From: Phycisphaerales bacterium | GTDB lineage: Bacteria > Planctomycetota > Phycisphaerae > Phycisphaerales > SM1A02 | Reading direction: 5' to 3' | Assembly (NCBI GenBank): GCA_029246705.1 | Contig: JAQWMQ010000004.1 | Location: 1-64,000, forward strand | DNA: 64,000 nt | Shown: positions 51,738 to 61,344 of the stretch, in pieces | Numbering within the stretch: position 1 is the stretch's first letter | Layout: each line of letters opens with the position of its first letter | Translations under genes and position numbers: made by a program | The notes under the pieces: model-generated | The model's database searches: none | Seen by the model: the letters and a program-made list of their open reading frames with translations, nothing else | Told to the model about the DNA's origin: nothing

Positions 51738-53869
51738 CGAATGACGATCGGCACATATCCGTGTTCCAGACCCTTCGGGGGAGACACGATGAGGGTCGGG
51801 TCGAAGCTTGCCAGTGACCCACCGCCCGCCGGGGGCAGATAGTCACGATCGATCGGCCAGTGACGATGCATCGATTCCACCAACCCCTGCAGTGAAGCCT
51901 GCTCCTGCGGTGTCCAGTCATATTGCTGGAAGACGGGCTGGTCGATGAATCGGTACCAGGCGTAGGTCACCTTCGAACCGTCGAGGAGGAACACTTCAAA
52001 CGGACCGGCCACCGGGCCGGGCGTCGCCCACGCACCCTCCAGGGGTTCGGCCGAATACGGCGCGGGATCCGCAGCGGGTGGCGAGAACGCCGCCTCGAGC
52101 AGGCGGGTCTCCGCCGGGACCTGGTCGGCATCGATCGCCACTCGCGACTCGCCCTTCCCGACGAAGTACCTCGGGAAACGCGCGACGCCCTCCTTCTGCG
52201 GCGTGCTCCACTGCAGACCGAAGACGTTTCCTTCGAAGACCGTGGGCCGGGCGAGTTCGTTGATTCCCCGGATCGGCAGTTCGTCCTGACGGTAGGTCAC
52301 GTCGCCGGTACCGATCTCGGGTTGGAACATGCCCTTGTCATCGAAGACACCGTCGGGCATCGAGCCCCCTTCTCGCCAGGCCAGGATGTCGTTGTAGATC
52401 GCGTCCCGGGAATAGAGCGTCACGTCGCGGACCAGTACCGTCCGCCCCTGGTCATCGACGGGGAACTGGAGCTGCGGGATCTTGGTGTAGGTGTCCCCAC
52501 GACCATCGACGACGACCAGTTCGGGAACGGTGTTGATCTCCATGGAACCGGCAAGACCGCCACTTGAAGGCCGGGCATCGAGACCGCGCCCGTGGTCGAA
52601 GGGATAGTCGTGGGAGATCCGGCTCCAGGTCTCGGGGAGGTAGTAGGCGACCGGCCCCTTGAAGTTGGCGGCGTTGACGAAAAGCGTCCAGGCCTGTTCG
52701 CCGGTGGGCTGGGGATCCGGCCGGGCCGGGGTCAGGGGCAGGGCCATCCAGGCGTAGCCAAGCAGTTCACCCATCGGATTCCCGCTGAAGGTCAGACCGT
52801 CCGGAGGCACCAGCATGCGGTTGCTCAGTTGAGCGATGCCGAGCATGTCGTCAGGTAGCGGTTCACTGCTGTGAAAGAACGGCCAGCCGGGCGAGGCGAC
52901 CTCGGTGTCGTAGCAGTTGGGTGTGGCGTTCATGCTGAATTTCGGAGGCCCGTAGTGGAAACGGTTCCCCGCCCAGTAGCCGAGACCGCCTTCGACCGTC
53001 TGGAAGACACTGCCGAAGGTGGGGCCGCGCTCGGGCCAGTTTCGGGCCAGGGTGCCCTCGGGACACAGCGGGACCTCGGTATTGTCGCGGTTGTCGGGTG
53101 TCACCCAGGTCGAGGGCAGACCGATCTGGAACGAACGTATCGGTGTCTCGATCAGCGACCACACCGCCGCGTAGAAACCGGCGCCGTAGCGATGGGTGTC
53201 CGGGGACGCCTTCGAGTGACTGCCGATGTAGCCATGCAGTCCGCGAAACGACCGCTGAATCGGTCCCGGAGTCCCCGAGAGGATGCGTTCCAGTCGAACG
53301 ATCGTCCGTTCTTCGGGTCGAAACACCGTGCCCTCGGTATCCGGTCGTGGAAGGGCTGCCGTGATCGAGGCAAGGTCCTTGCCGAGGAACACCGACTGAG
53401 CTTCATCGCCCCGGACCTCGGCTCGATCGATCGCCGTCCGGTAGGCACGTTGCAGGACGACGAGTCCACGGTCGATCTGCTGGACATAGCGCGACGCGGC
53501 GTCATCGGCCTGTTCGACGAAGCGCTCAACGGCCTTCTCGACGCGGGCGGTGTGTTCGGGGTCGGTTTGAATCATGCCCGAGCGCCCGGTTTTCAGGACT
53601 GCCGGCAGTTCCGCAATCAGCAGGTCGGCTGCAGCCTGGTCTTCCGAGCGACGTGCGGATCGAAGGGCGTCGCTGTAGACGCGACCAAGTGACTGTTCCG
53701 CACGCGCCAGCTTCTGGAGGTAGTCGGTTCGAGCCGACTCGAAGCTTCGCATGAAGCGCTCCACTGCGGTTTCCACGCCGGACGGACGTTCGTCTTCCGC
53801 GCAGGAACCTGCCGCGGGCAACGGCAGGAAGGCGAGGCACCCGAGCAACAGGAGCATGATCCGACTGGG
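51719..53869 (-). CDS. Large secreted protein with duplicated N-terminal helices, unknown function
   Basis: 716 residues from the ATG at 53869; the ATG at 53905 is less likely because the signal peptide (SRIMLLLLGCLAFLPLPAAG) begins later. Residues about 25-150 hold two copies of a helical unit, YLQKLARAEQSLGRVYSDAL with RRSEDQAAADLLIAEL, and YVQQIDRGLVVLQRAYRTAI with EVRGDEAQSVFLGKDL, of a kind common in planctomycete exported proteins. About 550 residues follow that look like a large beta-rich, Asp/Trp-rich extracellular domain (IGSHSKASPDTHRYGAGFYA, GGLGYWAGNRFHYGPPKF) without a recognised family. It ends convergent with, and overlapping, the RlmK-like gene. The OYE gene ends 32 bases upstream of its start. 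Confidence 0.75.
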   Translation of the reverse strand, partial: PSRIMLLLLGCLAFLPLPAAGSCAEDERPSGVETAVERFMRSFESARTDYLQKLARAEQSLGRVYSDALRSARRSEDQAAADLLIAELPAVLKTGRSGMIQTDPEHTARVEKAVERFVEQADDAASRYVQQIDRGLVVLQRAYRTAIDRAEVRGDEAQSVFLGKDLASITAALPRPDTEGTVFRPEERTIVRLERILSGTPGPIQRSFRGLHGYIGSHSKASPDTHRYGAGFYAAVWSLIETPIRSFQIGLPSTWVTPDNRDNTEVPLCPEGTLARNWPERGPTFGSVFQTVEGGLGYWAGNRFHYGPPKFSMNATPNCYDTEVASPGWPFFHSSEPLPDDMLGIAQLSNRMLVPPDGLTFSGNPMGELLGYAWMALPLTPARPDPQPTGEQAWTLFVNAANFKGPVAYYLPETWSRISHDYPFDHGRGLDARPSSGGLAGSMEINTVPELVVVDGRGDTYTKIPQLQFPVDDQGRTVLVRDVTLYSRDAIYNDILAWREGGSMPDGVFDDKGMFQPEIGTGDVTYRQDELPIRGINELARPTVFEGNVFGLQWSTPQKEGVARFPRYFVGKGESRVAIDADQVPAETRLLEAAFSPPAADPAPYSAEPLEGAWATPGPVAGPFEVFLLDGSKVTYAWYRFIDQPVFQQYDWTPQEQASLQGLVESMHRHWPIDRDYLPPAGGGSLASFDPTLIVSPPKGLEHGYVPIVIRQELAP

Positions 53870-53901
53870 CATGGCGGTGACTCCGGAGGTGTCGAAAGGT
53901 C

Positions 53902-54990
53902 TCACGACCAGGCAGGATAGTCGGTGTAGCCTTCGGCCCCGCCACCGTAGAAGGTCTCGGGGTCGGGATCGGCCAGCGGAAGACCATCCAGCAGTCGCCG
54001 ACCGAGATCAGGATTGGCGATGAAGAGCCGACCGTACATGACATGGTCACATCGACCGGAAGCGATCGCACGTTCGCCGTCCTCGGGGGTGAACCCACCA
54101 CCAGCGACGTACTGCCGGACAGGACGCCCTGAACTCGAACGGGCATCGCCACCAGAGAAGGCCTCACGGAGCCGCGCACAGATCACGTCCAGTCCCGGTT
54201 CGCGTTGCCCGACCGTGAAGCTCTCGACCACGTCGAGGAATGCAAGGTCCATGGCAGCCAGTTCGTCGGCAAGCACGCCGTAGGTCTCCAACATGTCATG
54301 CTCACCACGATCCGCCTCGAGATCGCCGGAGATGGGCGAGACCCGGAACCCGACCCGGTCGGAATCGAAGACCGAACACACCGCCTCGGTGACTTCCAGC
54401 GCGAAACGGAGTCGATTGGCCAGAATGCCACCGTAGTGGTCATCACGATCATTCACACCGGAACGCAGGAACTGCTCGATCAGGTAGCCGTTCGCTCCGT
54501 GGACCTCGACGCCGTCGAACCCCGCCCGCATCGAAAGCTCCGCCGCATGCCGATAGGACTCGATGACGGTGGAGATCTCCTCGGTCTCGAGAGCACGGGG
54601 TTCGGAGCAGAGAATGCGCTCGAAGCTGTCGTCGACGTAGACGTGTCGACCGGAAGGTGTCGACGTCGAGGAGACCGGCGCCGCGCCATCGGGCTGGAGG
54701 GCGGCATGGCTCATGCGTCCCACATGCCACAACTGGCACCAGATCTCGCTGCCCGCGGCGTGGACCGAATCGGTCACCTGTTTCCATCCATCGACCTGGG
54801 CTTCGGTATGGATACCCGGAGTTGCGTAGTAGCCATGTGCCTGCGGCGAGACCGGGGTGGCTTCACTGAGAAGAATGTCAGCTCCATCCGGTCCGGAACG
54901 CTGGGCGTAGTACTCGGCCATCATGGCGTTGGGCACATTGCCGGGCATGCTGGCTCGAGCGCGCGTGAGAGGTGCGAAGTAAAGACTCAT
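53902..54990 (-). CDS. NADH:flavin oxidoreductase, Old Yellow Enzyme family
   Basis: 362 residues from the ATG at 54990. FMN TIM-barrel enzyme that reduces activated alkenes, nitro compounds or enoates with NAD(P)H. LYFAPLTRARASMPGNVPN, EATPVSPQAHGYYATPGIHT, EAQVDGWKQVTDSVHAAGSE, WHVGRMSHA and DGVEVHGANGYLIEQFLRSG, VNDRDDHYGG are the family's phosphate, substrate and His/Asn motifs. The last part, VICARLREAFSGGDARSS, GGGFTPEDGERAIASGRCDH, holds the second phosphate loop. The secreted-protein gene starts 32 bases downstream, so the two may be co-transcribed. Confidence 0.93.
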   Translation of the reverse strand: MSLYFAPLTRARASMPGNVPNAMMAEYYAQRSGPDGADILLSEATPVSPQAHGYYATPGIHTEAQVDGWKQVTDSVHAAGSEIWCQLWHVGRMSHAALQPDGAAPVSSTSTPSGRHVYVDDSFERILCSEPRALETEEISTVIESYRHAAELSMRAGFDGVEVHGANGYLIEQFLRSGVNDRDDHYGGILANRLRFALEVTEAVCSVFDSDRVGFRVSPISGDLEADRGEHDMLETYGVLADELAAMDLAFLDVVESFTVGQREPGLDVICARLREAFSGGDARSSSGRPVRQYVAGGGFTPEDGERAIASGRCDHVMYGRLFIANPDLGRRLLDGLPLADPDPETFYGGGAEGYTDYPAWS

Positions 54991-55105
54991 GATCACCTTG
55001 AAGTGGAAATGGAATGAAGGCTGAAAACGTGCCCTGGCCTGGCAGACCCTACCTGAAGGATCCGTTCATGTGAATGCATGGAATGGCCCATTGCAGACAT
55101 CCCGC

Positions 55106-55111
55106 TAGCAT
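55106..55111 (+). promoter_or_regulatory. Possible -10 box of the RuvC-fold gene
   Basis: TAGCAT ends six bases before the GTG at 55118, with no SD between, matching the arrangement at ppc. Confidence 0.3.
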
Positions 55112-55117
55112 GTCTTC

Positions 55118-55639
55118 GTGCCCGAGAAGCCCAGAACAACCCCGGAACGAACACCACCACCTCCGCCCCCGCCCGAGGAGCGACACCTGCTTGCGGTCGA
55201 TTTGGGGCTGCGCACCGGACTCGCGGTGTACGGGCCAGACGGACGGCTCAAGAGCTACCGGTCCAAGCATTTCGCCTCCAACAGCGAGCTTCGTCGTGGC
55301 GTCGGCGGCATCGTGTCCGAATGCCCCCCGCTTGCATGGATATGGCTGGAAGGCGGCGGTGACCTCGCGGTGATCTGGGAGAAACAGGCTCGTTACCGGG
55401 GCATCAGCTACCACCAGCTGCAGGCTGACGAATGGCGCCGGGGACTGATGCTGCCCCGACAACAGCGATCTGGCGATATCGCCAAGCGTGAAGCGGACGG
55501 AATGGCGCGCCGTGTGATCGAATGGAGCGGCGCCCCACGACCGAAGGGTCGACTCAAACATGACGCCGCGGAGGCGATACTCGTCGGTCTGCACGGTGCC
55601 CTGAAGGTCGCATTACTCGACCGACTGCCCCGCCTCTGA
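55118..55639 (+). CDS. RuvC-fold nuclease-like protein
   Basis: 173 residues from a GTG. A Pro-rich leader (TTPERTPPPPPPPEE) precedes an RNase H-like domain: HLLAVDLGLRTGLAVYGPDG with Asp28 on the first strand, AWIWLEGGGD with Glu78 and LKHDAAEAILVGLHGALKVA with Asp149 and Glu152. This is the acidic set of RuvC-like Holliday-junction nucleases; the protein differs from the genuine RuvC by the leader, the short second half and the LKHDAAEA end. It could process branched DNA. No recombination genes are adjacent. It overlaps neither neighbour and is convergent with the oxidoreductase at 55671. Confidence 0.65.
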   Translation: MPEKPRTTPERTPPPPPPPEERHLLAVDLGLRTGLAVYGPDGRLKSYRSKHFASNSELRRGVGGIVSECPPLAWIWLEGGGDLAVIWEKQARYRGISYHQLQADEWRRGLMLPRQQRSGDIAKREADGMARRVIEWSGAPRPKGRLKHDAAEAILVGLHGALKVALLDRLPRL

Positions 55640-55670
55640 ATGACTGTCGGCTATCCGCGGGACCGGGGGT

Positions 55671-56915
55671 TCAACCCGCGGCCAGGATGTCGCGTGCGGT
55701 CGCGATGCCGCTGCAAACGGCCGCTTCGATCGAAGGATCGCCAAGCCAGTCACCCGCAAGATGCACCCCGTCGGGAAGCCTGGAGGTCCATTCCGCGCCG
55801 ACATCGGTGGGCAGGGCATGCGGGACCGACGTCGTGGTCACATGGGTCCAACCGGATGAATCGACGCCGAGAATGGTCCCGGCTTCGGCACGAACCGCAT
55901 CCACGTCGATCGAAGGTGCACCACCGGTGTACGGGCGCAGGCTTGCAAGAATGGTGTGCGTGCCGGGAGGGCCGTAGTCGGGGGCGACCGACGTGGGGCT
56001 GCAGACAAGGTTGAGCTGTCCAGATCCACTGCCGTTGAGCGCGATGATCGGTTCGCCGAGCACCGGCTGCGAGGCGCTGAAGTGAACGGCCGTGGTTCCC
56101 GACCAGCCCGAGCCGGCGGTGGCATCGTCGGTATCGGCTGAATCATCGAGAAGACGGGCCGCAGCCTCGAAGTCCGTGGCGACGATCACCCGGTCGCCGC
56201 GAATGGTCCTTCCGTCATGCAGTTTCAGGGCTCGATCGGCGGTGATGCGCTCGACCCGGACATCCAGATCGATGGCGTCACGGACCGGTTCGGCCATGGC
56301 CTCGGCGATCCGCTGCATGCCACCGGCAGGCAGTTCGGCTCGGCCGGTGGCGAATCGATGGAGGGTTGCGAGAAACCGCGAAGCAGGAACATCGAGCCCT
56401 TCATCGAGGAAGACTCCACCAAAGAAAGGACGCAGGAAGCCCTCGACGAAGGCGCTGCGAAAACCTACTCGCCGAATCAGGTCGTTCGCCGAACCGGTGA
56501 CACCCACGGCCTTGCTCGAGTTTCGGGCGAGCAGTCGACAACGGTTGGCGGCACGCAGGTCCCGTAGTCCGACGATCCCCCGGCGAAGCGGTTCCCAGGC
56601 CGCGAAGATCGAGTGTTTCGGGTCGATGACCCTGACGTGCCTGCGCCCGGTCCAGACCACTGCACCGGGGACGAAGGCATGCCGCGGCAGGACACTCGTG
56701 GGAACGAGTCCCGCCAGGGCCGAGTAGTTCGACATCGACACCTGGAAGCCGAGTTCACACTGGATCCCATCGACGTCGAGCCCTCCAAGACGTCCTCCCA
56801 CCCGGGAAGCCGATTCAAGCACGCGTACGGATCGGCCGGCATCCGCCAGCGTTCGAGCAGCTGCGAGACCGGCAATGCCGGCACCGACGACGAGGATGGG
56901 TGACTGACTGGACAT
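55671..56915 (-). CDS. NAD(P)-binding FAD-dependent amine-oxidase-type protein
   Basis: 414 residues from the ATG at 56915, behind GGAAGA. ILVVGAGIAGLAAARTLADA is the dinucleotide fold for FAD; RVGGRLGGLDVDGIQCELGF is the second FAD contact and GVHLAGDWLGDPSIEAAVCS the C-terminal FAD motif GD. The layout is that of protoporphyrinogen-oxidase/phytoene-desaturase-like proteins. The substrate is unknown. It is divergent from another FAD protein at 56985; the shared 69-base gap suggests co-regulation. No carotenoid or haem genes are near. Confidence 0.85.
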   Translation of the reverse strand: MSSQSPILVVGAGIAGLAAARTLADAGRSVRVLESASRVGGRLGGLDVDGIQCELGFQVSMSNYSALAGLVPTSVLPRHAFVPGAVVWTGRRHVRVIDPKHSIFAAWEPLRRGIVGLRDLRAANRCRLLARNSSKAVGVTGSANDLIRRVGFRSAFVEGFLRPFFGGVFLDEGLDVPASRFLATLHRFATGRAELPAGGMQRIAEAMAEPVRDAIDLDVRVERITADRALKLHDGRTIRGDRVIVATDFEAAARLLDDSADTDDATAGSGWSGTTAVHFSASQPVLGEPIIALNGSGSGQLNLVCSPTSVAPDYGPPGTHTILASLRPYTGGAPSIDVDAVRAEAGTILGVDSSGWTHVTTTSVPHALPTDVGAEWTSRLPDGVHLAGDWLGDPSIEAAVCSGIATARDILAAG

Positions 56916-56984
56916 GGTGATCTTCCATGATGACATGGATGGGTGAAGCACGCACGGTTTCGGCGTAGAGTATCGCGTTCAAAC

Positions 56985-58073
56985 ATGACGCCTCCACCAG
57001 AAGAGAAAACCGTTTCCGACGACCAGCACCCAGCACACCGGGTGGCGGTGATCGGCGCGGGTCTCACCGGACTGACCTGCGCAAGGGCACTCGGGGAAAT
57101 GGGCTGCACGGTCACGGTCTTCGATCGCGGCCGTCGACCCGGCGGCCGGATCTCGACGCGACGCACGGAGATCGGCGGCTCGACCGCCTGCTTCGATCTC
57201 GGCGCACCATCCTTCGAACGACCCACCGGTTCGTTCGGAATCGAAGTGGATCGCTGGATCGAGAGCGGAACCGCCTCGAACTGGACTCCCACCGAAGCAC
57301 GGTGGCGCGGAGGCATGCTCGAGGAGATCTCGAAGACTCGGGACATGGTCATCGGGCTTCCATCTATGGACGCGATTCCCGATCGACTTGCCGAAGGCCT
57401 CGCACTCGAATCCAGCACGACGGTCGGTGGTCTCGCGCGTACCGACGGTTCATGGACCCTGGCCGTCACTCCATGGCGTGAAGACGAACGTGAAGCGGGC
57501 CCCTTCGATTCGATCGTCCTGGCAATGGCGGCCCCGCAGAGCGCACGCCTGCTGGCAGGTCCTGCCCCCGATCTGGCCTGCTCCCTGGAACCCGTGCGCA
57601 TGTCGACGACCTGGGTGGCCATCCTCGAGATCGATGATGACGGCGCGGGCCTTCCCGAGGTCCTGCATACGCCGGAGGCACCGATCCTCGCAAAGCTGAT
57701 CAAGGAGTCAGGCAGACCCGGTCGGGCCCTCACCCCCGGTCGCACCCGTTGGGTCATCCACGCCGACGACACCTGGTCAGGCGAGCAGTTCGACACGGAA
57801 CGTGTGAAAATCGCCGCGATCCTTGAGAGGCAGGCCTGCGAGCTGCTTGGAACGATCACCGGACGCTCGATTCGAGTCACGGGAAGCACGGTCGCACATC
57901 GCTGGGGCCTGGCCCGAAGCACCGAGACGCTGGAGGATCGCTGCCTCTGCGACCGGGAACTGAGGCTGGCAGTGTGCGGCGACGGCATCGGGGGCAGTGA
58001 CATCGAAGCCTGCCATCTCGGTGGACTCGCGGCCGCGGGCTGCGTCGAATCCTGGTCCAGACCGGCTGAATGA
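56985..58073 (+). CDS. Renalase-like FAD-dependent oxidoreductase
   Basis: 362 residues from the ATG at 56985; the Arg-rich codons upstream to 56943 are less likely. VAVIGAGLTGLTCARALGEM, FDRGRRPGGRISTRRTEIGG and the end LAVCGDGIGGSDIEACHLGG match the renalase/NAD(P)-FAD oxidoreductase type found in many bacteria. In this family the flavin oxidises abnormal dihydro-NAD(P) forms; whether this one does is open. TAGAGT at 56966-56971 may be its -10 box. It shares a 69-base divergent promoter region with the FAD protein at 55671-56915. Confidence 0.82.
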   Translation: MTPPPEEKTVSDDQHPAHRVAVIGAGLTGLTCARALGEMGCTVTVFDRGRRPGGRISTRRTEIGGSTACFDLGAPSFERPTGSFGIEVDRWIESGTASNWTPTEARWRGGMLEEISKTRDMVIGLPSMDAIPDRLAEGLALESSTTVGGLARTDGSWTLAVTPWREDEREAGPFDSIVLAMAAPQSARLLAGPAPDLACSLEPVRMSTTWVAILEIDDDGAGLPEVLHTPEAPILAKLIKESGRPGRALTPGRTRWVIHADDTWSGEQFDTERVKIAAILERQACELLGTITGRSIRVTGSTVAHRWGLARSTETLEDRCLCDRELRLAVCGDGIGGSDIEACHLGGLAAAGCVESWSRPAE

Positions 58074-58191
58074 TCCGCAACGACACACGAAGAGCACTGG
58101 ACCTGCCGAGACGGGTCCGAGGCTATCATGGCGACAACCACGCCATGGACGGACATCCAGCGGGCAATCGAAGTCGGACTGAGGACCACTG

Positions 58192-59406
58192 GTGATCGGC
58201 AGACTCGACACACATCAACAACAGACGCGAATCGCATTCCTGATCTGGGTCGCGCTGATCATCGGCTTCTGCATCAACGGCATGATGACCGACTGGTCGA
58301 GATCGGTGACCAGTTCATATCTCGAGGGCGCGCAGTTCTGGCTGGCTGGTGCGGATCTCTACACCAATTCCGACACCGATCTCTTCGGCTTTCTCTACCT
58401 GCCACATGCGGCGCTGCTCTGGATCCCGTTCTCGCAACTTCCCGAAGGCATGATCGACCCCGTCTGGCGAGTCTTCACCATCGGCATCTTCGGACTGGGG
58501 TGCTGGAGGATGTTCCGGGTGGCGGAAGCGCTCACCGGCGGGCCGATGATCCTGCTGATGACGATACTGGCGGTGCTTCCCGCACTCTCGACGATGCGCA
58601 ACGGACAGGCGACGCTTCCCATGACCGGCATGATGATGCTGGGTGCGGTGTCACTGCTGTCGAGGCACTGGTGGCGAGCCGCGATCTGGCTCACCCTGGC
58701 CGTTGCGATAAAGCCACCCGCGATCGCCCTGCTTCTGGTGGTGTGGGTGATCTACCCGGCACTGTGGTGGAGAATGGCGGTGACCTTCTGCCTGATGCTG
58801 CTGCTCCCCTTCCTCGCGCAGCGACCCGAGTATGTCCTGGAGTGCTACCAGGGCTTCTTCCAGAAGGTCGCCAACAAGACCCAACCCAACCAGTTCGCCG
58901 AGGGGAACACCTTCTTCGCAGCGGACTTCGCGACGTTCGTGAGATTCCTCGGCATCGAGTTGAGCGACCGCATGGCACTGCTGATCAGGGTCCTGGCCGG
59001 GGGCGTGACGTTGCTCTTGTCGTGGTACGCACTGCATCGGGTGGGACTGGTGCGGGGAACGCTGCTGGTGGTCGCCTGGGGCCTGACCTACATCGTCCTC
59101 TTCAACCCAGGCACCGAAAACAACGGATACGCGACCGTCGCACCAGCCATGGCGATGCTTGCGGTGATGACCCTGGAGACCAGACGCCCCCTGCTCGGCA
59201 CCCTCCTGGCACTCATGCCGATCCTCATCACGCTGAACTACGAGACGATGAAGTTCATCACGCCCGACAACACCGTCTGGTTCTGCGCCGCAGTGTCACT
59301 GGTTTTCATGGCCTACCTGATGCTGCTGACGATCGGGATCATTCGCTACCCGTGGCGTATCCCCGGTGATCCGGCGGCCTTGAAGACCGCCCCCGACAGC
59401 CGCTGA
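58192..59406 (+). CDS. GT87-like multispanning membrane glycosyltransferase
   Basis: 404 residues from a GTG at 58192, with about ten membrane helices. The GT87 (DUF2029) pattern is visible: an early Asp region (SVTSSYLEGAQFWLAGADLY), YLPHAALLWIPFSQLPEG after the first helices, and a long helical core (TLAVAIKPPAIALLLVVWVI). These enzymes use polyprenyl-phosphate sugars to add mannose or other sugars to lipids or glycans at the membrane. A longer frame that starts at 58128 in another phase is not coding. The gene ends two bases before the convergent BipA gene. Confidence 0.7.
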   Translation: MIGRLDTHQQQTRIAFLIWVALIIGFCINGMMTDWSRSVTSSYLEGAQFWLAGADLYTNSDTDLFGFLYLPHAALLWIPFSQLPEGMIDPVWRVFTIGIFGLGCWRMFRVAEALTGGPMILLMTILAVLPALSTMRNGQATLPMTGMMMLGAVSLLSRHWWRAAIWLTLAVAIKPPAIALLLVVWVIYPALWWRMAVTFCLMLLLPFLAQRPEYVLECYQGFFQKVANKTQPNQFAEGNTFFAADFATFVRFLGIELSDRMALLIRVLAGGVTLLLSWYALHRVGLVRGTLLVVAWGLTYIVLFNPGTENNGYATVAPAMAMLAVMTLETRRPLLGTLLALMPILITLNYETMKFITPDNTVWFCAAVSLVFMAYLMLLTIGIIRYPWRIPGDPAALKTAPDSR

Positions 59407-59408
59407 GT

Positions 59409-61262
59409 TCAAGCCTGCTGCTTGCGACGGGAAGCCTGCTTGCGCTTGTTCTCGTCGAGGATCTTCTTGCGCATTCGAATGGCGTCGGGCGTTATCTCCA
59501 CGAGCTCATCGTCCTCGATGTACTCGAGCGCCGTCTCCAGGGAGTGGAGCTTCGGCGCCTTGAGGACGACCGTCGCTTCCTTGGTCGCTTCGCGCACGTT
59601 CGAGAAGGCCTTTCCCTTGACGACGTTCACGCCAAGGTCGTTGTCACGACTGTTCTCTCCCACGACCTGTCCGGCATAGATGACGTCCTGGGGTTCGACG
59701 AACATGATCCCGCGCTGGGTGAGGTTGAGCATGGAGTAGGTCGTGGCCTGTCCGGCCTGGGTCGCGACCATCACGCCGTTCGGCCGCCGATAGGCCGATG
59801 ACTTGGTCGGAGCATAGGACTGGAAGGTGTGGTACATCACGGCATCACCGGCGGTCGCAGTCAGCATCTGGCTGCGAAGTCCGATCAGTCCTCGTGAGGG
59901 GATCAAACACTCGATGTGCATGCGATCCGCACGTGGTTCGAGCGACTGGACTTCACCACCTCGTGTACCGAGCAGTTCCATCGCAGGTCCGACCTGGTCC
60001 TGGTCGACATCGACGGTCAGGCGTTCGATGGGCTCGCACTTGACGCCGTCGACCAGCTTCTCGATCACCTGGGGTCGACCGACGGTCAGCTCATAACCCT
60101 CGCGGCGCATGTTCTCCAGGAGAATGCCGAGGTGGAGGAGCCCGCGGCCCGAAACCTGGAATTCCTCGGCGGAGAGCCCGGGCTCGACCCGCAGCGCGAG
60201 ATTCGCACGCAGTTCGCGCTCCAGGCGTTCGCGCAGCTGGCGCGAGGTGACGAACTTGCCCGACGTACCGGCATTGGGTGAATCGTTGATCCGGAAGAGC
60301 ATGTGCAGGGTGGGCTCGTCGACGGCGATCCGAGCGATGGGCACCGGTGACTCGCGGCAGGCGATGGTGTCCCCGATGTCGAAGTCACCGAGACCTTCCA
60401 CCGCGCACAGGTCACCTGCCAGAACCTCGTCGACCGCGGTCCGACCGAGATCCTGGAAGCGGTAGAGCTTCTGGACACGGGCGATTCGTTCACCACCCTC
60501 GTGACAGATGGCGATCTCCTCGCCGGACCGGATGCTGCCGGCAAAGACGCGACCGATCGCGATCTGTCCGGCGTAGGGCGAATAATCCTGACTGGCAATC
60601 AACATCTGAAGCGGACGGTCCGGATCACACGTCGGAGCAGGCAGCTGGGCGATGATCGCATCCAGCAGTGGTGCCATGTCACCGGAAGTGGCGTCGTCCT
60701 GCAGCGAAGTCCATCCGTCGCGTCCCGATGCATAGACAACCGGAAAGTCCAGTCGATCATCATCGGCTTCGAGGGAGATCAACAGGTCGAAGATCTCGTC
60801 GATGACCGCTTCCGGTCGCGCATTGGGCCGATCACACTTGTTGATCACCACGATGATCGGATGCCCGAGTTCCAGTGCCTTGCCCAGGACGAACCGGGTC
60901 TGGGGCATGGGGCCCTCGAAGGCATCGACCAGGAGCAGGACGCCATCGGCCATCTTGAGCACACGTTCGACTTCTCCACCGAAGTCGGCGTGACCCGGGG
61001 TGTCGATGAGATTCACCCGGAACGAGGTACCCACGTTCTCGCCGGACAGTGGCTTGTAGTTGATCGCACAGTTCTTCGAGGTGATGGTGATGCCGCGTTC
61101 GCGTTCAAGGGGATCTGAATCAAGCACACAGTCCGTCTGTTCGCGATCCAGCGAGAGCGAACCGCAGAACGCCAGCAACGAATCGACCAGGGTCGTCTTG
61201 CCGTGGTCGACATGGGCGATGATGGCGACATTGCGAAGATCTTGGTGGGTGGTGGTATTCAT
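59409..61262 (-). CDS. typA: BipA/TypA ribosome-associated GTPase
   Basis: 617 residues from the ATG at 61262 (an ATG at 61277 is also in frame). [20 protein letters not shown] is the P-loop, [11 protein letters not shown]-like sequence the switch I region, and [20 protein letters not shown] switch [11 protein letters not shown] is the guanine-specificity motif. The C-terminal domain ([20 protein letters not shown]) is that of BipA rather than EF-G or LepA. It assists 50S assembly and translation at low temperature or stress. The chain ends with a Lys/Arg-rich tail ([12 protein letters not shown]). There is no clear SD sequence. Confidence 0.96.
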   Translation of the reverse strand: MNTTTHQDLRNVAIIAHVDHGKTTLVDSLLAFCGSLSLDREQTDCVLDSDPLERERGITITSKNCAINYKPLSGENVGTSFRVNLIDTPGHADFGGEVERVLKMADGVLLLVDAFEGPMPQTRFVLGKALELGHPIIVVINKCDRPNARPEAVIDEIFDLLISLEADDDRLDFPVVYASGRDGWTSLQDDATSGDMAPLLDAIIAQLPAPTCDPDRPLQMLIASQDYSPYAGQIAIGRVFAGSIRSGEEIAICHEGGERIARVQKLYRFQDLGRTAVDEVLAGDLCAVEGLGDFDIGDTIACRESPVPIARIAVDEPTLHMLFRINDSPNAGTSGKFVTSRQLRERLERELRANLALRVEPGLSAEEFQVSGRGLLHLGILLENMRREGYELTVGRPQVIEKLVDGVKCEPIERLTVDVDQDQVGPAMELLGTRGGEVQSLEPRADRMHIECLIPSRGLIGLRSQMLTATAGDAVMYHTFQSYAPTKSSAYRRPNGVMVATQAGQATTYSMLNLTQRGIMFVEPQDVIYAGQVVGENSRDNDLGVNVVKGKAFSNVREATKEATVVLKAPKLHSLETALEYIEDDELVEITPDAIRMRKKILDENKRKQASRRKQQA

Positions 61263-61344
61263 GGGCAGAAAGGCCATTGTCCCGGGTTCGACCACGAAAG
61301 GCAAGTCCCAGGAAGTCAAGAGGCCGTTTCCATCCCCGCAGGGG

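Noticed and set aside
56477-58237. 586-codon open frame on the minus strand
   Set aside because: Runs across two divergent FAD genes; rich in Ser/Arg, no domain.
58128-59369. 413-codon open frame on the plus strand
   Set aside because: Overlaps the GT87-like gene in another phase and is rich in Arg/His/Pro without helices; the 58192 frame has clear membrane segments.
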